The notes beneath the pieces were generated by a model. The model worked only from the letters and a program-made list of their open reading frames with translations. It made no database searches and was not told the origin of the DNA. The position numbers and the translations under genes were made by a program. A stretch of 42,238 nt of DNA from Flavobacteriaceae bacterium UBA4022 (GTDB lineage Bacteria; Bacteroidota; Bacteroidia; Flavobacteriales; Flavobacteriaceae), in the NCBI GenBank assembly GCA_002384055.1, contig DGAU01000001.1, positions 10,904-53,141 on the forward strand. Reading direction: 5' to 3'. Below are positions 34,087 through 41,880 of this stretch, in pieces; the stretch's first letter is position 1, and the number at the start of each line of letters is the position of its first letter.

Positions 34087-34727
34087 TGAATTTTGTGCCT
34101 CAGGCGATAGACCACTATGCCACCGCCCATTCACAGGACGAACCCGCATTGCTCCAAGCGTTAAATAAAGAAACGTGGCAAACCGTTCTCGCTCCAAGAA
34201 TGCTCAGTGGTCACCTACAGGGCCGCCTCTTGAGTCTTTTAGCCAAAATACAAGCGCCTAAACTTATTCTCGAAATTGGCACCTACACGGGTTACTCCGC
34301 TCTATGTCTGGCCGAAGGCCTTTCCGCTAATGGACACCTACATACAATCGACCCCAATGTGGAGTTGCAGGCCATTCAAAGAAAGTATTTTGATTTATCT
34401 GGTAAAGGCGCACAAATAACGCAGCACTTAGGCTATGGGCGCGACATCATACCCACCCTCGATCAGACATACGATTTGGTCTTTATTGATGCGGACAAAG
34501 TCAATTACCCCAACTATCTCGAACTTGTCGTGCCACTTTTGAACAAGGGCGGATTACTCATTAGCGACAATGTCTTGTGGAGTGGCAAAGTTGTGACACC
34601 CGTGGCCGAAAACGACGCGGACACCAAGGCACTCCTTACATACAACAAGGCATTGAATACCCATGATGCTTTAGAAGCTGTCTTGTTGCCTATCCGCGAT
34701 GGGCTGTCCATCGCACGCAAAAAATAA
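34086..34727 (+). CDS. Class I SAM-dependent O-methyltransferase
   Basis: This 213-residue protein of the catechol-type O-methyltransferase family has SAM motif I EIGTYTGYSALCLAE, the acidic ribose loop HTIDPN, the metal-binding VFIDADKVNYPNY, and LISDNVLWSGKV, where a second metal ligand is expected. Such enzymes methylate vicinal hydroxyls of small phenols with a divalent cation. Its start overlaps the ACMSD stop by one base, so it belongs to the operon transcript. It may act on a hydroxyanthranilate-like catabolite, but this is only inference, and general flavobacterial housekeeping copies exist. It ends 1 bp from the convergent tatA stop. Confidence 0.88.
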   Translation: MNFVPQAIDHYATAHSQDEPALLQALNKETWQTVLAPRMLSGHLQGRLLSLLAKIQAPKLILEIGTYTGYSALCLAEGLSANGHLHTIDPNVELQAIQRKYFDLSGKGAQITQHLGYGRDIIPTLDQTYDLVFIDADKVNYPNYLELVVPLLNKGGLLISDNVLWSGKVVTPVAENDADTKALLTYNKALNTHDALEAVLLPIRDGLSIARKK

Positions 34728-34728
34728 T

Positions 34729-35001
34729 TTAGAATTGCCTTTTGATCGGCCCTGTGATTTGGTCGACATCATCTTTGACTTTCTCAATGTCCTTTTTGAA
34801 ATCAGTGACATCTATGCCCTGCTTGTCGGCACTTTTGGTGATTTCTCTTTTGATGTCGTCTGTAGCGTGTCTGATCTGTTTCATGGTCTTGCCTAAGCCG
34901 CGTGCAAGCTCAGGCACCTTATCAGCGCCAAAGACCATCAGCACGATAAAGATGATAAAGCCTATTTCGGCACCACTAATAAATAAAGACGGCATAATCA
35001 T
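34729..35001 (-). CDS. tatA: Twin-arginine translocase subunit TatA
   Basis: TatA forms the pore-like assembly that exports folded proteins. The 90-residue protein has the short N-terminal transmembrane helix (LFISGAEIGFIIFIVLMVFG), the hinge FGADKVPELARGLG with the conserved FG, and an amphipathic, highly charged tail (KQIRHATDDIKREI, DIEKVKDDV). No tatB or tatC is in the window. The start is ATG at 35001, or the ATG two codons later. A perfect -7 box ends 4 bp upstream, so the mRNA is likely leaderless. It is separated from the upstream M1 peptidase gene by a terminator. Confidence 0.9.
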   Translation of the reverse strand: MIMPSLFISGAEIGFIIFIVLMVFGADKVPELARGLGKTMKQIRHATDDIKREITKSADKQGIDVTDFKKDIEKVKDDVDQITGPIKRQF

Positions 35002-35005
35002 AGAA

Positions 35006-35013
35006 CAAATATA
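35006..35013 (-). promoter_or_regulatory. -7 promoter element of tatA
   Basis: The minus strand reads TATATTTG, an exact TAnnTTTG match, ending 4 bp before the tatA ATG. A TTTG upstream (16 or 22 bp away) could be the -33 element; it lies in or next to the M1 peptidase terminator. Confidence 0.62.
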
Positions 35014-35035
35014 CCAAAGTTAGGTATGACAAACA

Positions 35036-35066
35036 CAAAAGCCCCACAAATCTTGTGAGGCTTTTG
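35036..35066 (-). terminator. Terminator after the M1 peptidase gene
   Basis: A hairpin with arms CAAAAGCC-CACAA and TTGTG-GGCTTTTG (one C/A mismatch, 3-nt loop) lies 20 bp beyond the M1 stop on the minus strand. The flanking A/T runs make it usable in both directions. It separates the M1 gene from tatA. Confidence 0.75.
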
Positions 35067-35085
35067 GCGTGTGCATCTTAAATAA

Positions 35086-37413
35086 TTACTGCCCTTTGAT
35101 GTTATTTTTGAAGGTCTGGAATTCACCAGCCTTTTCTTCTTTAGGCCAGCTATTGTTGCTGGTATCGATGTCGGCAGTTTCCTCATCTGGATCCACTACA
35201 ATTTTGACAATCTCCTTCTGCGAGGCCACAACTTTACCCACGCTTTTGTCGTTGAGGCGCCAGATCTGGGCCGGATAAGTCACGCGCTCTGAAGTTCCGT
35301 CGGCATAAGTATATTCTGCAATAATTGGCATGGGAATACCTCCGGGCTTCTCAAAAGTCACCTCGTAAAAATAATTCGGTGTTTTTAGGGCGGCACGTTC
35401 CTCTGGAGTCATTTTATCCATCAAGTATTCTTGGAGACTTACGACATCATTTAGGGTTTGGGTACGCATAGATTCGTCAAAATCTTCACTTCCTTCTTCC
35501 ACTAGGTAGACCAGTGAAGGCAAATCGCTCTCGGTCATTCCTCTGGAGGCCATCATCGCTTTCATCTGGCTATTGATCTTGGAAGTGACGTAGTATTTTT
35601 TGACCTCTTTTACACCAATATCGGTATAATCTGTGGTGTAGAACCATGCACGCCAGAACCAATCAAGATCTATAGCAGAGGCGTCTTCCATGGTGCGGAA
35701 AAAGTCTTCTGGAGTTGGGTGTTTGAACATCCAACGTTGCGCATAGGTTTTGAATGAGTAATCAAAGAGCTCCTTACCCATAAGTGTCGTGCGTAAAATA
35801 TTTAAGCCCGTGGCTGGCTTCGAATAACCATTCGCCCCAAAATTATAAGTATTGAGCCCTTTAGTCATGATCGGAGCCAATTCGTCCTGGTCTCCAGACA
35901 TATAACTAACAATTGATTTTGCAGGACCACGGCGGGATGGGTAGACAAGATTTGGTGCAATCGCTTCAGGATACTGAGCCCCGAAATCTTGCTCGGCAAC
36001 ATATTGAACAAAGGTATTGATTCCCTCATCCATCCAGGTCCACTGGCGCTCATCACTGTTGACGATCATCGGGAAAAAGTTATGCCCGACCTCGTGAATG
36101 ATCACCCCAAACATTCCATATTTAGTACGTTCACTATAAGTGCCATCTTTATCAGGACGACCATAGTTCCAACAAATCATAGGATATTCCATCCCCTGAT
36201 TCTTGGCATGAACTGAAATGGCTTTATGGTAAGGATAGTCAAAAGTCATTCGCGAATAAGACTCTAGAGTACTCGCAACCAAACGCGTTGACCAGTCTTC
36301 CCAAAGCGGGTTTCCTTCTGGCGGATACATAGATACTGCCATCACATCACGATTGCCTATTTTGACTGCCATCATATCCCATATAAAACGACGCGAGGTG
36401 GCGAAACCAAAATCACGAACCATTTCTGCTTTAAATCTCCATGTTTTTTTTGCCGTTGGAATACCGTTTGCAACTCCATTGGCTGCTGCAGCTTCCGCCT
36501 CGGCTTGAGTCACAATCATAACGGGCGCATCAAAACTTTGGGTGGCACGTTCAAAACGACGCATCATTTCTTTAGAAAAAACTTCTTTTCGGTTCACTAA
36601 AACACCTGTCGCATCCATAATATGATCGGCAGGAACTGTAATAGAAACATCAAAGTCACCAAAGGGCAGCGCAAATTCATCACGCCCCCAAAATTGACTG
36701 TTTTGCCATCCTTCAACATCACTGTAAACCGCCATTCGGGGGTAAAACTGTGCAATAACAAAACCTTTGTTGCCATCGTCGTAAACTTCATAACCACTTC
36801 GTGCGCGATCAATGGTATGATCTGGCACGTTATACCACCATTTAATAGAGAATTCGAACTGATCACCCGAAGCCAAAGGATTTGGCATCTCAACACGCAT
36901 CATAGTGCGGTTGACCATGTGGGGCAGAGGACGACCATTGGCATCCTTAACCCAGTCTATTTTAAATCCACCATCAAATCCTTCACCCATATATTTGCCG
37001 ACAAAATTACCGGTCATTTCTGCAGGAAAAGCGCCGCTAGCTTCGATCAATGGGCTCTTGGAATCGCGTGCCCGCTTGTTTTGATCTAGTTGCACCCAAA
37101 GATATTCTAATACATCAGGAGAATTGTTGGTATAGGTAATGGTCTCTTCACCATAAATACGTGCAGTGGCATCGTCCAATTCCAAAGTCATATCGTAATC
37201 AGCTTGTTGCTGATAATATGCAGGCCCTGGAGCTCCATTGGCCGATCGGTATTGATTAGGTGTAGAAAACTCTTGATAAAGCTGCTTAAAACGGTTGTTG
37301 TTATAATGACCAGGTTTGCGCGGTTGCTCTGCCTCTTGCTCTTGGGCCTGCGCGGGTAAAACTGCCATAAAACAAAGCGTTAAAATCGCAATCGGTGTCC
37401 ATTTGAAGTTCAT
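35086..37413 (-). CDS. M1 family metallopeptidase, secreted
   Basis: This 775-residue protein begins with a clear Sec signal peptide (MNFKWTPIAILTLCFMAVLPAQA). The gluzincin site is His440-E-V-G-His444 with the third zinc ligand Glu463 in MDEGINT, exactly the HExxH-x18-E spacing of M1 aminopeptidases. The usual GxMEN exopeptidase motif appears as GMEYPM. The N-terminal half is the M1 beta-domain (LELDDATARIYGEETITYTN). It is probably periplasmic and trims peptides from their N-terminus. The DUF6702-like gene lies 61 bp upstream on the same strand. A near-consensus -7 box (TACTTTTA, 37441-37448 minus) precedes it. Confidence 0.93.
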   Translation of the reverse strand: MNFKWTPIAILTLCFMAVLPAQAQEQEAEQPRKPGHYNNNRFKQLYQEFSTPNQYRSANGAPGPAYYQQQADYDMTLELDDATARIYGEETITYTNNSPDVLEYLWVQLDQNKRARDSKSPLIEASGAFPAEMTGNFVGKYMGEGFDGGFKIDWVKDANGRPLPHMVNRTMMRVEMPNPLASGDQFEFSIKWWYNVPDHTIDRARSGYEVYDDGNKGFVIAQFYPRMAVYSDVEGWQNSQFWGRDEFALPFGDFDVSITVPADHIMDATGVLVNRKEVFSKEMMRRFERATQSFDAPVMIVTQAEAEAAAANGVANGIPTAKKTWRFKAEMVRDFGFATSRRFIWDMMAVKIGNRDVMAVSMYPPEGNPLWEDWSTRLVASTLESYSRMTFDYPYHKAISVHAKNQGMEYPMICWNYGRPDKDGTYSERTKYGMFGVIIHEVGHNFFPMIVNSDERQWTWMDEGINTFVQYVAEQDFGAQYPEAIAPNLVYPSRRGPAKSIVSYMSGDQDELAPIMTKGLNTYNFGANGYSKPATGLNILRTTLMGKELFDYSFKTYAQRWMFKHPTPEDFFRTMEDASAIDLDWFWRAWFYTTDYTDIGVKEVKKYYVTSKINSQMKAMMASRGMTESDLPSLVYLVEEGSEDFDESMRTQTLNDVVSLQEYLMDKMTPEERAALKTPNYFYEVTFEKPGGIPMPIIAEYTYADGTSERVTYPAQIWRLNDKSVGKVVASQKEIVKIVVDPDEETADIDTSNNSWPKEEKAGEFQTFKNNIKGQ

Positions 37414-37474
37414 AGATGTAATTGTTAGAATAAGAAGCGTTAAAAGTACTTTATTCGCAGCATGGCGGCAACTA

Positions 37475-37978
37475 TCAATTGAAATTTAACAATCCGTTTG
37501 GATTTTCGTGAAATAACAGCAGACTCTTGCGCTGTGCGCGGTGTTTGACATGAATGATATTTTGCTGTTCTGAAGATAAGTCAAACAATATTTTATTGGA
37601 AACAAATAAGGTGTTGAAATCATTAACCTCACGTCCTTCAACATAAATTTTGACCTGATCATTTTCGTAGGCCAAGCCAATATACTGCAAAGGCACCTGC
37701 TTTTGATCGGCCAGCAAGGACAGCTTTCCCAAAACATATTTTTTGATATAAATTTCATTCTGCGTTCGGTTATCACCGTGGTCTAATTTAATTTTAGGAT
37801 CATAACGCTGGCGCAAAACAGCCTCTAAATCATCCGTAAATAGAGTGCAAATAATTTCTAATGATGTTGCTTGTATATTGTATTCCATATTGGTGGTGCT
37901 GACATAAAACTTATGCCGCTGCAGCGAACTTAAGGTGCCCGCCAAGAGTAAAAATAACAATGCTTTTTGCCAACTCAT
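37475..37978 (-). CDS. DUF6702-like secreted protein
   Basis: This 167-residue protein has an N-terminal hydrophobic segment (ALLFLLLAGTLSS) and then RHKFYVSTTNMEY, LEIICTLFTDDLEAVLRQRY, LGLAYENDQ-type and KILFDLSSEQQNIIHV segments. I associate this pattern with the flavobacterial DUF6702 family, which is typically found beside an M1 peptidase gene as it is here. Function is unknown; the mature part looks like a small beta-rich periplasmic domain. A perfect -7 box TAGGTTTG (38040-38047 minus) lies about 60 bp upstream. Confidence 0.75.
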   Translation of the reverse strand: MSWQKALLFLLLAGTLSSLQRHKFYVSTTNMEYNIQATSLEIICTLFTDDLEAVLRQRYDPKIKLDHGDNRTQNEIYIKKYVLGKLSLLADQKQVPLQYIGLAYENDQVKIYVEGREVNDFNTLFVSNKILFDLSSEQQNIIHVKHRAQRKSLLLFHENPNGLLNFN

Positions 37979-38039
37979 CTAAAGAAATTCATGTTTGAGA
38001 CCTACCCCCTTTACCAATTGGCAAAGGCACAAGACATCA

Positions 38040-38047
38040 CAAACCTA
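38040..38047 (-). promoter_or_regulatory. Candidate -7 element of the DUF6702-like gene
   Basis: The minus strand reads TAGGTTTG, an exact TAnnTTTG match, 61 bp before the gene start. The 249-bp divergent gap (37979-38227) is AT-rich and otherwise holds only the pepE promoter; I see no RNA gene in it. Confidence 0.35.
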
Positions 38048-38195
38048 TCAAATATTCTCAAGACTCTATATTAAAATAGCATAAAATTACGCCGCCCTTT
38101 TACACCATAAAAAAGACCATAAATCGAACGTTATCCCTTGTTATATTATCGGAATTGCAAAACCGAAGTAGCATAAGATATTACCAGTTAATTAG

Positions 38196-38203
38196 TACAT
38201 TTG
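38196..38203 (+). promoter_or_regulatory. -7 promoter element of pepE
   Basis: TACATTTG is an exact TAnnTTTG match, 24 bp before the pepE ATG at 38228. Confidence 0.55.
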
Positions 38204-38227
38204 AGTCATGGCTTAGTTCTTTATGAT

Positions 38228-38935
38228 ATGAAAAACCTCCTATTAGCGAGTACCTCTACAATTTATGGCAGCGACTTTCTGGAATACCTCCTTCCAGAAT
38301 TACGTGTTTTTTTTAAAGGGGTGCGTTGCATCACTTTTGTTCCTTATGCAAGACCTGGAGGCATACAAGAACATGCCTATACACAAAAAGTTGCTCAGGC
38401 TTTTGCGCCAATCGGGATCAAGGTTATCGGTCTGGACCAGCAGTCAGACCCAGCTAAAGCCATCAATGAGGCCGAAGCCCTTTTTACGGGAGGCGGAAAT
38501 ACCTTTTTACTGGTCAAACGCCTTTACGACTTGGGGCTCATGCAACCACTTAAAGCAGCACTTATCGCGGGGACACCTTATTTAGGGACCAGTGCCGGAA
38601 CAAATATTTGCGGACAAACCATGTCCACCACCAACGACATGCCTATTGTACATCCCCCCCAATACGAGGTCTTACAACAAATTCCCTTTAACCTCAATCC
38701 ACATTTTATAGAGCCTGACCTAAACAGCGTGCATATGGGCGAAACTCGGGAAACCAGGATACGGGAATACCTGACCCAAAACCAGACCCCTGTCATCGGT
38801 CTACGCGAAGGCAGTTGGCTGCGCGTACACGGAGAAGATATTAGCCTCAAAGGCCCGCATAACGCCGCTATTTTCAAAAAAAATGAGCCGACTTTTTATA
38901 TTCCATCGGGTCAAAACCTTAACACCATACACTGA
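38228..38935 (+). CDS. pepE: Dipeptidase E (S51 family)
   Basis: PepE hydrolyses dipeptides with N-terminal Asp in the cytoplasm. The 235-residue protein is close in length to the enterobacterial enzyme. It has FVPYARPGG, EALFTGGGNTFLLVKRL, the nucleophile elbow GTSAGTN with Ser122, and NLNPHFIEPD with the catalytic His. I use the ATG at 38228 (MKNLLLAST); a TTG nine codons upstream is the end of the promoter box. Its stop overlaps the start of the M15 peptidase gene (TGATG). Confidence 0.94.
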   Translation: MKNLLLASTSTIYGSDFLEYLLPELRVFFKGVRCITFVPYARPGGIQEHAYTQKVAQAFAPIGIKVIGLDQQSDPAKAINEAEALFTGGGNTFLLVKRLYDLGLMQPLKAALIAGTPYLGTSAGTNICGQTMSTTNDMPIVHPPQYEVLQQIPFNLNPHFIEPDLNSVHMGETRETRIREYLTQNQTPVIGLREGSWLRVHGEDISLKGPHNAAIFKKNEPTFYIPSGQNLNTIH

Positions 38936-39672
38936 TGTTTGGCGGTGCTATTTTAAAACAACTCATCGCGATAAGCGCCCTATTTCTGGTGACATCCAAT
39001 GGCCTTAAGGCTCAGGAGACCCGTTTTACTGTCGATCAATTGACCGGTAAGACACCGCTTGACTTGGTGGGTAATGATTACCGATCGACAATGCATCGAG
39101 AAACGGCCATAGCGTTTGAGACCATGAAAAAGGCAGCCTTAGCAGACGGTATAGAACTAAAAGTGGTCTCTGCATTTCGCAGTTTTGAACGCCAAAAAGA
39201 GATTTATGGGCGTAAATACCTAAAATACACGGCAGAAGGACTGAGTCCCGAGCAGGCCGTGACAAAAATCATTGAATATTCCACAATACCCGGAACCTCT
39301 CGCCACCATTGGGGCACAGAGCTAGATCTTATTGATGGCCTGCCCAAGGCACCAAATTCGGTGCTTGAAGCAGAACATTTTTACGGGCAAGGCGTATTTT
39401 GCCCCATGCGTGAATGGATGGAAAGGCATGCCCATGAGTATGGTTTTATTGAAGTTTATACCAATCATCCAGACCGAACTGGTTTTAATCACGAGCCTTG
39501 GCACTACAGCTATGCACCTATTGCCATACCCTACCTAAGGGCTTATAACCTTTTGGAGCTCACGTCGGTTTTAAAAAATTTGGCCTTACCCGGAGGAGCC
39601 GTTCTGACCAAAAGTTTTTTGAACCGTTATAAAGCCGGACATATGCAAGACATCAATCCCAAATTACTTTGA
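38935..39672 (+). CDS. D-alanyl-D-alanine carboxypeptidase, VanY-type (M15B)
   Basis: This 245-residue secreted protein has an N-terminal signal peptide ending near LKAQ. The M15 zinc site is complete: the arginine motif SAFRSFERQ, the HxH-type SRHHWGTELDL with ligands His and Asp, and the catalytic EPWHYSY with the last ligand His. The family removes the terminal D-Ala from peptidoglycan stem peptides, in the periplasm. Its ATG overlaps the pepE stop by one base, so a peptidoglycan trimming enzyme and a cytoplasmic dipeptidase are co-translated, which fits a cell-wall peptide recycling role. Confidence 0.9.
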   Translation: MFGGAILKQLIAISALFLVTSNGLKAQETRFTVDQLTGKTPLDLVGNDYRSTMHRETAIAFETMKKAALADGIELKVVSAFRSFERQKEIYGRKYLKYTAEGLSPEQAVTKIIEYSTIPGTSRHHWGTELDLIDGLPKAPNSVLEAEHFYGQGVFCPMREWMERHAHEYGFIEVYTNHPDRTGFNHEPWHYSYAPIAIPYLRAYNLLELTSVLKNLALPGGAVLTKSFLNRYKAGHMQDINPKLL

Positions 39673-39759
39673 CGCATTCAGACCGCGTAAAAGAAGCGTC
39701 TGACCGGCAACTGAAGAAGGTTTTTGGTGAATTTCCGAAGGCCAAAGTGATGTATTCCT

Positions 39760-39767
39760 TATCTTTG
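39760..39767 (+). promoter_or_regulatory. -7 promoter element of gpmI
   Basis: TATCTTTG is an exact TAnnTTTG match, 17 bp before the gpmI ATG. Confidence 0.58.
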
Positions 39768-39784
39768 TATGCTAACCTAGGCCC

Positions 39785-41299
39785 ATGAGTAAAAAAGTCA
39801 TTTTAATGATATTAGACGGTTGGGGTGTGACCCAAGACGCCTCCGTTTCTGCAGTGGCCCAAGCCCATACACCGTTTATCGACAGTCTGTATAATCGGTA
39901 CCCTAATGCCCAGTTATTGACCCATGGAGCACATGTAGGTCTCCCAGATGGGCAAATGGGCAACAGCGAAGTCGGCCATATGAATTTAGGTGCAGGACGT
40001 GTGGTTTACCAAGATTTGGCCAAAATAAATCGAGCCGTCACTCAAGATACACTCAGCCAAGAGAAGGTGCTTCAAGAGGCCTTTAGCTATGCCAAAGAAA
40101 ACAACAAACCAGTTCATTTTATAGGCTTGCTCTCCGATGGGGGCGTTCATGCCCATGTGGCGCACTTAAAGGCATTATTGATCGCTGGAAAAAGTCAAGG
40201 GCTAGAGCAAATGTATGTACATGGCTTTACTGATGGTCGTGATGTTGATCCTAAAAGCGCACCAAAATACCTCAACGACTTGTCCCAAACTTTGACCGAT
40301 ACGGGTGCTAAAATGGCCACCCTAATCGGTCGTTACTTTGCCATGGATCGTGACCAAAGATGGGAGCGCGTCAAAAAAGCCTATGACCTTTTGGTGCATG
40401 GCACGGGCGCAACATGCAACGATCTTACAGCCGCTTTGAATGACTCCTACCAATTGGGAATCACCGATGAATTTATTGAGCCCCTAGTGGTGACTCAATC
40501 CGATAAGCAAACTGTATCGATTAAGGCAAATGATGTCGTGATATTTTTTAACTTCCGCACTGATCGAGGACGTGAATTGACCCAAGCATTGACCCAAACT
40601 GCTTTTGCAGCGCAAGAAATGAAACCTTTGCCACTCTATTATGTTACGCTGACTAATTACGATGACACCTTTAAAAATATCCATGTCGTTTATGACAAGG
40701 ACAACCTGGAAGACACCCTGGGCGCTACATTGGAAAAAGCCGGAAAAACACAAATCAGGATTGCCGAAACCGAAAAGTATCCGCATGTAACGTTTTTCTT
40801 TAATGGCGGTAGAGAAATCCCATTTGAAGGAGAACGCCGGCTCTTATGTCCATCTCCAAAGGTCGCTACCTACGATATGCAGCCTGAGATGAGTGCCTAC
40901 GACATCAGGGACCGAATTATCCCTGAAATTGAACAAGAAACAGCAGATTTTATCTGCTTGAATTTTGCCAATCCAGATATGGTAGGCCATACGGGAGATA
41001 TCGACGCAGCGATATTGGCTTGCCAAACAGTAGATCAATGTGCCGAATCAATCGTTGAGGTGGCCTTAGCGCATGGCTATAGCACTTTAATTATTGCTGA
41101 TCATGGCAATAGTGAAACCATGAAAAATCCAGACGGCTCTCCCAATACGGCACACACAACCAATCCCGTGCCGGTAATTTTGGTCGACCCTGATCATGCG
41201 TTTATTAACCCCGGGGTTTTGGGGTCTATCGCGCCAACAATACTCAAACTTATGGCCATTGAGCCCCCTTTAGCCATGACGGAAAAATCACTCATTTAA
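39785..41299 (+). CDS. gpmI: 2,3-bisphosphoglycerate-independent phosphoglycerate mutase
   Basis: GpmI interconverts 3- and 2-phosphoglycerate in glycolysis and gluconeogenesis using two Mn2+ ions. The 504-residue protein shows the alkaline phosphatase superfamily layout: ILDGWG metal ligand Asp, phospho-serine Ser61 in MGNSEVGH, the substrate-binding FTDGRDVDP and IGRYFAMDRD, FRTDRGRELTQ, and the C-terminal metal cluster NPDMVGHTGD, IADHGNSE and AHTTNPVP. Length and motifs are complete. Its stop overlaps the start of the thioredoxin-like gene (TAATG). Confidence 0.98.
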   Translation: MSKKVILMILDGWGVTQDASVSAVAQAHTPFIDSLYNRYPNAQLLTHGAHVGLPDGQMGNSEVGHMNLGAGRVVYQDLAKINRAVTQDTLSQEKVLQEAFSYAKENNKPVHFIGLLSDGGVHAHVAHLKALLIAGKSQGLEQMYVHGFTDGRDVDPKSAPKYLNDLSQTLTDTGAKMATLIGRYFAMDRDQRWERVKKAYDLLVHGTGATCNDLTAALNDSYQLGITDEFIEPLVVTQSDKQTVSIKANDVVIFFNFRTDRGRELTQALTQTAFAAQEMKPLPLYYVTLTNYDDTFKNIHVVYDKDNLEDTLGATLEKAGKTQIRIAETEKYPHVTFFFNGGREIPFEGERRLLCPSPKVATYDMQPEMSAYDIRDRIIPEIEQETADFICLNFANPDMVGHTGDIDAAILACQTVDQCAESIVEVALAHGYSTLIIADHGNSETMKNPDGSPNTAHTTNPVPVILVDPDHAFINPGVLGSIAPTILKLMAIEPPLAMTEKSLI

Positions 41300-41310
41300 T
41301 GATCCAAACC

Positions 41311-41880
41311 ATGAAAAAAATATTCTTATTAGTCCTTTTTGGCGCACAAATCATCGCCTGTGGAGATGGTGTCAAAACCAATCAAACGACCCCGGCTGCC
41401 ACAGATATTAATCTAGAGGTTGCCGACACCATCGATGACGGCACCATGCTTTTGGGGCCCATTAATACACAAGGCCTAACAGCAATGCCTTATCAGGAAT
41501 GGTTTGAAACATCAGCCCAGGACTACAATCCCGACAGGGACGTTGTTACCGAATTAAAACCGCTGCTTAAAAATTATTCGATCAAAGTGTTCATGGGTAC
41601 TTGGTGTGAGGACAGCCAAAGGGAAGTCCCCGCATTGATCAAACTCCTGGGGCTTGTGGATTTCAAAATGAGTCAATTAGAGATGGTCGCGGTCTCGCAC
41701 GACAAAGACACACCCGATCATTTGGAAGAAGGTTATGACCTAGAATATGTACCCACAATTATACTCTTCAAAGACGGATCTGAAGTCAATAGAATTGTTG
41801 AGTACACACAAGAAACCCTTGAAAAAGACCTTAGAACGATCGCAAGCGGACAACCTTATACCCCAGGATATGCCGACTGA
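41311..41880 (+). CDS. Thioredoxin-like lipoprotein with WCxxS site
   Basis: This protein has 189 residues from the ATG at 41311 (MKKIFLLVLFG); the ATG at 41299, overlapping the gpmI stop, would add four. A signal peptide ends in IIAC, a good lipobox. The thioredoxin fold follows, with KVFMGTWCEDSQREVP around Cys99, then AVSHDKD and the cis-Pro region YVPTIILFKDG. The resolving cysteine is Ser102, so the site is monothiol CxxS. Such sites tend to form mixed disulfides rather than catalyse normal dithiol exchange; the partner is unknown. The membrane protein gene downstream overlaps it by 11 bp. Confidence 0.87.
   Translation: MKKIFLLVLFGAQIIACGDGVKTNQTTPAATDINLEVADTIDDGTMLLGPINTQGLTAMPYQEWFETSAQDYNPDRDVVTELKPLLKNYSIKVFMGTWCEDSQREVPALIKLLGLVDFKMSQLEMVAVSHDKDTPDHLEEGYDLEYVPTIILFKDGSEVNRIVEYTQETLEKDLRTIASGQPYTPGYAD

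Noticed and set aside
39673..39784. GACGC/GCGTC pairing in the gap before gpmI as a regulatory hairpin
   Set aside because: Five base pairs with a long loop is within chance; only the -7 box in this gap is convincing.
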